Assembly: GCA_938030905.1 (NCBI GenBank)
Contig: CALHIW010000050.1
Location: forward strand, 1-8,891
Direction of reading: 5' to 3'
Origin: Candidatus Methanomethylicia archaeon
Lineage (GTDB): Archaea > Thermoproteota > Methanomethylicia > CALHIW01
DNA length: 8,891 nt
Shown: piece after piece, positions 5,579 to 8,891 of the stretch
Numbering within the stretch: the first letter of the stretch is position 1
How the letters are laid out: every line of letters begins with the position of its first letter
The notes under the pieces: model-generated
The model's input: the letters and a program-made list of their open reading frames with translations, nothing else
The model's database searches: none
Told to the model about the DNA's origin: nothing
Made by a program: the position numbers and the translations under genes

Positions 5579-5917
5579 CTATTTATATGTTGAAGCCCGT
5601 AGTCTCTCCACCATAGCATCCCCCTCCCTCTTAACGTCTTCCCACAATCTCTCTACATCCCCACTATATGTCCCCCTACTAATTAAATCATCATATCTAT
5701 TTAGGAAAACTAGTAGTTTACCAATAATACTGCCTCCTCTAAGCTTTAGGGTTTCTGATTGAACATCTACCTCCTCAATGATAGCTGAAGGAATAGCTTT
5801 CCTTATACCTAAAACATCCTTTAATACTATAGTTTCCCCATTGATTTTAACATAAACAACATCATCATATACTTTCCTAACTTCTCCATCCCTAATAAAA
5901 ACCTTAAATTCACACAT
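5579..5917 (-). CDS. CooT-like nickel-binding protein with C-terminal extension
   Basis: Related to CooT, a small nickel-binding protein of the CODH maturation system in which Cys2 is the metal ligand. Seen: starting at ATG 5917, the protein begins MCEFKVFIRDGE, keeping the family's M-C-E opening with Cys at position 2. The core then follows the usual small beta-barrel order: V-Y-D-D-V-V-Y-V, a G-E-T-I-V-L-K-D strand-turn, LGIRKAI and IIEEVDVQSETLKL, about 58 residues in all. A TTG three codons upstream (5926) would bury the cysteine at position 5, so the ATG is preferred. Known CooT proteins have about 60-66 residues. This one has 112, with a charged, probably helical tail (about 65-110). 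It is first in the cluster leading to cooC, which supports a nickel role. RNA binding, an older prediction for the family, is an alternative. Confidence 0.78.
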   Translation of the reverse strand: MCEFKVFIRDGEVRKVYDDVVYVKINGETIVLKDVLGIRKAIPSAIIEEVDVQSETLKLRGGSIIGKLLVFLNRYDDLISRGTYSGDVERLWEDVKREGDAMVERLRASTYK

Positions 5918-5942
5918 TTCTCTCAATTCAATAGAGGTCGTA

Positions 5943-5954
5943 AATTATTTAAGA
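5943..5954 (-). promoter_or_regulatory. Promoter of the cooT-like / cooC cluster
   Basis: The minus strand reads CTTAAATAATTT, centred near 5948. The predicted transcription start is near 5922, about 5 bases before the ATG at 5917. That agrees with choosing the ATG over the TTG at 5926. Confidence 0.5.
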
Positions 5955-6020
5955 ATTTCGCTAACATTATGGAAATATTATCGTTCTCAATTAGTCTGTA
6001 GGAAGGTTGCTACATTATTA

Positions 6021-6032
6021 GTAGAGCTCTAC
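6021..6032. repeat. Perfect 12-base palindrome between kinase 3' end and cooT promoter
   Basis: The sequence gtagagctctac equals its own reverse complement. It lies in the 227-base gap between the polyprenol kinase stop and the CooT-like gene, about 70 bases upstream of the cooT TATA box. No T tract flanks it. It could be a protein-binding site or part of a 3'-end structure. The rest of this gap (5955-6144) shows no gene or RNA I can support. Confidence 0.3.
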
Positions 6033-6144
6033 ATTACATACTAGTTTAAAGTTGATCCTCATTTTGCCTCTTATAAACTAAGACATTAAACACATACACT
6101 TTCACATTTAAGCTCAAAGAATCATTTACTAGATGCTTAATTCC

Positions 6145-6906
6145 TTATCTTGTAGTATATACTATTGGTAAACCTAGTATTTGAGTAGTTAACGCTGCGA
6201 TTAATGGTATGAACAAATTATCCTCAATACTACATAATTCAGTTAGTGTTGCAATTATTGATGTTATAAGTGAAGCTAATGGATTTATTCCTAAAGCTAT
6301 TAATACAATGTAGTATACTGTAAATCCAGCAATAGATCCTTCAATAGATCTATTAATAAATGGTATTAAATGTCTTCCATATCTTTTACCTACAACTGTT
6401 GATGTAGAGTCTACAGTCATAAGTGCTAGTATACCGTAGAAAACATAGTCTCCAAATAGAAAATATGAAATTGTTGTACCAAGTACACCGTAGGTTAAAC
6501 CTATGTATCCACCAACCTTCTCATATCTTCGCTCAATTCTAGATAGCTGATCATCAATTAAATCCTCAATCCTCCTAATAACATCATCAACATCATCAAG
6601 AATCTGCAGTATAGGTTTCCCTAATGGAATAATTCTAAGAATTTCATCAAACAATATCCTCCTACCTGTCCTCATAGTCCTCTTAATATCCGATCTTAGT
6701 AGTGGCTTCTTAAGCTGTAAAACATTTAATGTTAAAACTGATATGCTTAATACTGAGTAGAGTGTTGAAGCATTAATATATACTACATCCTGAATTCCCC
6801 CTAAAATATAGGGGGAAATAAGAATTGCTGAAAGTATTACATGGATAAGCTTCCTTAATACTACTGGGGTGAAACTCTTATCTATATTCTCCACTCTATC
6901 TACCAT
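6145..6906 (-). CDS. CTP-dependent polyprenol kinase, dolichol/phytol kinase family
   Basis: Integral membrane enzyme expected to phosphorylate an isoprenoid alcohol with CTP, in archaea to supply or recycle polyprenyl phosphates for glycan carriers or lipids. Seen: 253 residues. RKLIH (18-22) opens the first membrane segment. The family's conserved stretch is DSTSTVVGKRYG (166-177), followed by NRSIEGSIAGF (185-195) and E223-L-C-S-I-E-D-N230 with LFIPL. These match the D-x-x-A-x-x-x-G-K-x-x-G, K-S-x-E-G-S and E-x-x-x-x-x-D-N motifs. About six hydrophobic segments lie near 18-35, 42-65, 133-150, 155-170, 190-206 and 210-247. Residues 66-130 are an atypical charged insertion with a heptad-like DDVDDVIRRIEDLIDD helix. 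The start is ATG at 6906 with a TATA box about 24 bases upstream. It stands alone with gaps on both sides. The exact alcohol is unknown. Confidence 0.78.
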   Translation of the reverse strand: MVDRVENIDKSFTPVVLRKLIHVILSAILISPYILGGIQDVVYINASTLYSVLSISVLTLNVLQLKKPLLRSDIKRTMRTGRRILFDEILRIIPLGKPILQILDDVDDVIRRIEDLIDDQLSRIERRYEKVGGYIGLTYGVLGTTISYFLFGDYVFYGILALMTVDSTSTVVGKRYGRHLIPFINRSIEGSIAGFTVYYIVLIALGINPLASLITSIIATLTELCSIEDNLFIPLIAALTTQILGLPIVYTTR

Positions 6907-6925
6907 GGTTATTATGATGATACAG

Positions 6926-6935
6926 CTATATAACT
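6926..6935 (-). promoter_or_regulatory. Promoter of the polyprenol kinase gene
   Basis: The minus strand reads AAAGTTATATAG, a BRE/TATA-like element centred about 24 bases before the ATG at 6906. A leaderless transcript is expected. Confidence 0.5.
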
Positions 6936-7311
6936 TTAAGCTACTTAGCCCCCTATCTACACCTATATACTAATTACTGAAACCTAACCTACAAATACCT
7001 ATAGCCATAATTTTACATTAGCTAGATAAGCTATTCCTAATAACCATCCCGGTCTCCTAGGATCTAGAGCTACAATGTTTACTCTAGTGGAGAGGTGTTA
7101 ATTGTAATGATTGTTGAAATACTTGTTTCCCTAGAAGTTTCCCCATAGGCTTTGTAGGGGTGTGTTTGATGCCTATTCATAATTCCCATGGTTCTCCACT
7201 CTTCTAGACTACATTACGGGCAATAACACCACTTAAGATCCTGAAAACCTAGAACAAAGATCTACTTGAAAGAAGAGCAAGAACATTTATGAAGAACATA
7301 AGAGGTCAACA
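6936..7311. other. Gene-free stretch with short broken frames
   Basis: No gene can be called here. Two short minus-strand frames abut and overlap in different phases. One covers about 7088-7216 and contains the run EEWRTMGIMNR. The other covers about 7000-7100 and contains NIVALDPRRPGWLLG. The plus strand across the same place has a frame containing NHPGLLGSRATMFT. The amino-acid composition is protein-like, so this could be the eroded tail of a lost gene or element, but I recognise no family. Candidate C/D-box motifs were considered and rejected. No tRNA arms were seen. Confidence 0.35.
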
Positions 7312-7316
7312 CAAAA

Positions 7317-7324
7317 CTTATTAA
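7317..7324 (+). promoter_or_regulatory. Promoter and ribosome binding site of the flavodiiron protein gene
   Basis: The sequence cttattaa, preceded by acaaaa, predicts transcription near 7346. The 16-base leader then contains GAGG (7349-7352), 10 bases before the ATG at 7363. Unlike most genes in this window, this one appears to have a leader with a Shine-Dalgarno sequence. Confidence 0.45.
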
Positions 7325-7362
7325 GGAAGCATCTTATTCTTGCTGTAAGAGGATGGAAATTC

Positions 7363-8565
7363 ATGACTATTAGAGAGTTGAAACCCGGCATTTATTATGT
7401 GGGTGTAATAGATTGGGACAGAAGACTATTTGATGAGCTTATTCCACTACCAAATGGTACAAGTTACAATGCCTATCTAGTAATGGGTAGTGAGAAAGTA
7501 GCCATCATAGATACTGTTGATTCAGCTAGGAGGGAGGAGCTTATAGGAAATCTTCAAAGGCTTAAGATTGAAAGAATAGATTATGTTGTTGCTAATCATG
7601 CAGAGCAGGATCACTCTGGAGCTATACCTACAGTATTAGAATTATATCCTGAAGCTAAGATTGTAACTAATATGAGATGTAAGGATATGCTTATAGATTT
7701 ACTTCAAGTTTCAAGTGATAAATTCATAACTGTAAATGATGGAGATTCTTTACCGCTAGGTGGTAAAACTCTTGAATTCATTCTTGCCCCATGGGTTCAT
7801 TGGCCTGAAACTATGTTTACCTATTTAAGGGAGTATAGTATTCTGTTTACATGTGATTTTTTCGGTTCCCATTTGGCAGCAAGTGATTTATTTGTAGTGG
7901 ATGATGTGAAGGTATATGAAGCTGCTAAACGGTATTATGCAGAGATTATGATGCCTTTTAGAATGATGATTAGGAAGAATCTAGAGAAAATAAAGAATTT
8001 AGAAATTGAAATGGTTGCCCCAAGTCATGGCCCAGTTTATAGTAAGCCCGAATTTATTTTAAATGCCTATAGAGAATGGGTTTCTGATAATGTAAGGAAT
8101 GAGGTAGTTATACCGTATATTTCAATGCATGGCAGTACGGGTAAAATGGTTAGCTACTTTGTAAATGCATTAATTGAAAGAGGAGTAACTGTAAAGCCAT
8201 TTAATCTATCTAAAACAGATATTGGAGAGCTTGCAATAGCTCTTGTGGATGCTGCTACTATTGTAGTTGCATCCCCTACAGTTTTAACCGGTCCACATCC
8301 AAATGTTCTATATGCAGTTTATCTCGTTAATATTTTAAAACCAAAACTGAAGTATGTATCTATAATTGGCTCTTATGGATGGGGAGGTAGAATGCTGGAG
8401 CAGATTACTGGATTACTAACTAATCTACAGGTGGAGTTTCTTAAGCCAGTTATTGTTAAAGGATATCCAAGAGTAGAGGATTTAAAGGAGTTGGATAGAT
8501 TAGCAGATGAAATTCTTAGAAAACATAGAGAGCTGGGTATTACTACTGCTAGTAGTAGCTTCTAG
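7363..8565 (+). CDS. fprA: Flavodiiron protein (FprA-type O2/NO reductase)
   Basis: Cytosolic oxygen or nitric oxide reductase that protects anaerobes by reducing O2 to water or NO to N2O, often with F420H2 or rubredoxin as donor. Seen: 400 residues in the usual two-domain order. The metallo-beta-lactamase-like domain (1-245) has all diiron ligands: H79-x-E81-x-D83-H84, His146, Asp165 and His222. The flavodoxin domain (248-395) has the FMN phosphate loop SMHGSTGK (254-261), SPTVLTGP (304-311) and GSYGWGG (336-342). The length is typical, and there is no rubredoxin or flavin reductase extension. The start is ATG at 7363, with GAGG 10 bases upstream, because MTIRELKPGIYYVG is the normal N-terminus. 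The DNA glycosylase start lies 7 bases after its TAG stop, suggesting one transcript. Whether O2, NO or both are substrates cannot be decided from sequence. Confidence 0.95.
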   Translation: MTIRELKPGIYYVGVIDWDRRLFDELIPLPNGTSYNAYLVMGSEKVAIIDTVDSARREELIGNLQRLKIERIDYVVANHAEQDHSGAIPTVLELYPEAKIVTNMRCKDMLIDLLQVSSDKFITVNDGDSLPLGGKTLEFILAPWVHWPETMFTYLREYSILFTCDFFGSHLAASDLFVVDDVKVYEAAKRYYAEIMMPFRMMIRKNLEKIKNLEIEMVAPSHGPVYSKPEFILNAYREWVSDNVRNEVVIPYISMHGSTGKMVSYFVNALIERGVTVKPFNLSKTDIGELAIALVDAATIVVASPTVLTGPHPNVLYAVYLVNILKPKLKYVSIIGSYGWGGRMLEQITGLLTNLQVEFLKPVIVKGYPRVEDLKELDRLADEILRKHRELGITTASSSF

Positions 8566-8572
8566 ATAGCTT

Positions 8573-8891
8573 ATGGAGTTTCTTAAAACATTAACTGGAA
8601 CCCCATCATACTATGTAAGTCAGAGAATAGAGGAGTTTAAAACTCTTGGTAAAAATGGAAGTGTAATCTTTAATTTTAATCCATTTATAGATTTAAGAGT
8701 ATACTCTACTTTAAAGCTTGAGCTTGCATTCTGCATATCTGTAGCAAATAGTAGGGCATTAAATGGATTGCTTTTCCAGAACTCAGTAAAGGAGTTGGAG
8801 TTGGAAAATAGGGAAATTGTTAGGAGGATTCTGGAAAACTCTAAAGTTAGATTCTACAGTAGGAAGGCTGAATACATTACTAAATCTATTC
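8573..8891 (+). CDS. ogg: Ogg2-type 8-oxoguanine DNA glycosylase/AP lyase (3' part outside window)
   Basis: Base-excision repair enzyme that removes 8-oxoguanine from DNA and cuts at the resulting abasic site. Seen: 106 codons from ATG at 8573, open to the window edge. The helix with ELAFCISVANSRA (55-67), followed later by NREIVRRILENSKVRFYSRKAEYI (about 80-103), matches the pattern of the Methanocaldococcus jannaschii Ogg2 protein (E-L-C-F-C-I-x-x-A-N, then R-F-Y-R-K-R-A-E-Y-I). The helix-hairpin-helix and the catalytic Lys/Asp pair lie beyond the window and are unverified. It begins 7 bases after the flavodiiron gene without a clear ribosome binding site, so it is probably translated from the same mRNA. 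Pairing an O2 scavenger with oxidative DNA repair makes sense. The archaeal AGOG glycosylase is the main alternative but fits less well. Confidence 0.82.
   Translation, partial: MEFLKTLTGTPSYYVSQRIEEFKTLGKNGSVIFNFNPFIDLRVYSTLKLELAFCISVANSRALNGLLFQNSVKELELENREIVRRILENSKVRFYSRKAEYITKSI

Noticed and set aside
5918..5926. TTG at 5926 as start of the CooT-like gene
   Set aside because: The ATG at 5917 gives the family's M-C-E start with Cys at position 2, and it fits the TATA distance better.
6914..6980. C/D-box small RNA (ATGATGA followed 57 bases later by CTGA)
   Set aside because: No internal D'/C' boxes are present. The C-like motif lies between the kinase ATG and its TATA box, and such short motifs are common by chance.
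7140..7165. Hairpin ccccata...tagggg
   Set aside because: It has only four contiguous pairs before a bulge and mismatches. It is too weak and is not near a gene end.

Overview
The window looks like a chromosomal segment of an AT-rich thermoproteotal (TACK-type) archaeon that metabolises one-carbon compounds. Several genes belong to families that are archaeal or anaerobic. AGA, AGG, ATA and CTA codons are frequent. Most genes have a TATA-like box centred about 24-28 bases before the start codon, as expected for leaderless archaeal transcripts. Lineages such as Methanomethylicia, Culexarchaeia, Brockarchaeota, Korarchaeia or Bathyarchaeia would fit, but no marker in the window decides between them and no methyl-coenzyme M reductase gene is visible.

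Bases 1-1318 (minus strand) hold a two-gene methylamine module in the order corrinoid protein (mtmC-like) then methyltransferase (mtmB-like, cut by the window edge). The MtmB homologue has histidine where the Methanosarcina enzyme carries pyrrolysine. Amber (TAG) is also the commonest stop codon among the complete genes, so this looks like a pyrrolysine-independent relative. A dyad next to the mtmC TATA box is a candidate operator. A 668-base gap follows, containing a nested inverted repeat. It is bounded on the far side by a plus-strand gene for a small cysteine-rich protein (1987-2457) that resembles V4R/ATC-hydrolase-like binding domains.

Bases 2557-4265 hold a divergent redox pair: an iron-sulfur flavoprotein (Isf type, minus) and a zinc-dependent medium-chain dehydrogenase (plus). 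Bases 4272-5917 (minus) form a nickel and carbon monoxide dehydrogenase (CODH) maturation cluster: CooT-like nickel-binding protein, an unrecognised 150-residue protein with a faint GNAT-like C-terminus, and the CooC-type ATPase. No CODH gene is in the window. Together, corrinoid methyl transfer, CODH maturation and Isf suggest that methyl groups from methylated amines feed an acetyl-CoA synthase/CODH (Wood-Ljungdahl) type pathway. That link is inference.

Bases 6145-6906 (minus) encode a polytopic CTP-dependent polyprenol (dolichol-kinase family) kinase with an unusual charged insertion. A 456-base gap without a convincing gene follows. Bases 7363-8891 (plus) carry a flavodiiron O2/NO reductase closely followed by an Ogg2-type 8-oxoguanine DNA glycosylase (cut by the window edge). 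This pair looks like an oxygen-defence operon.
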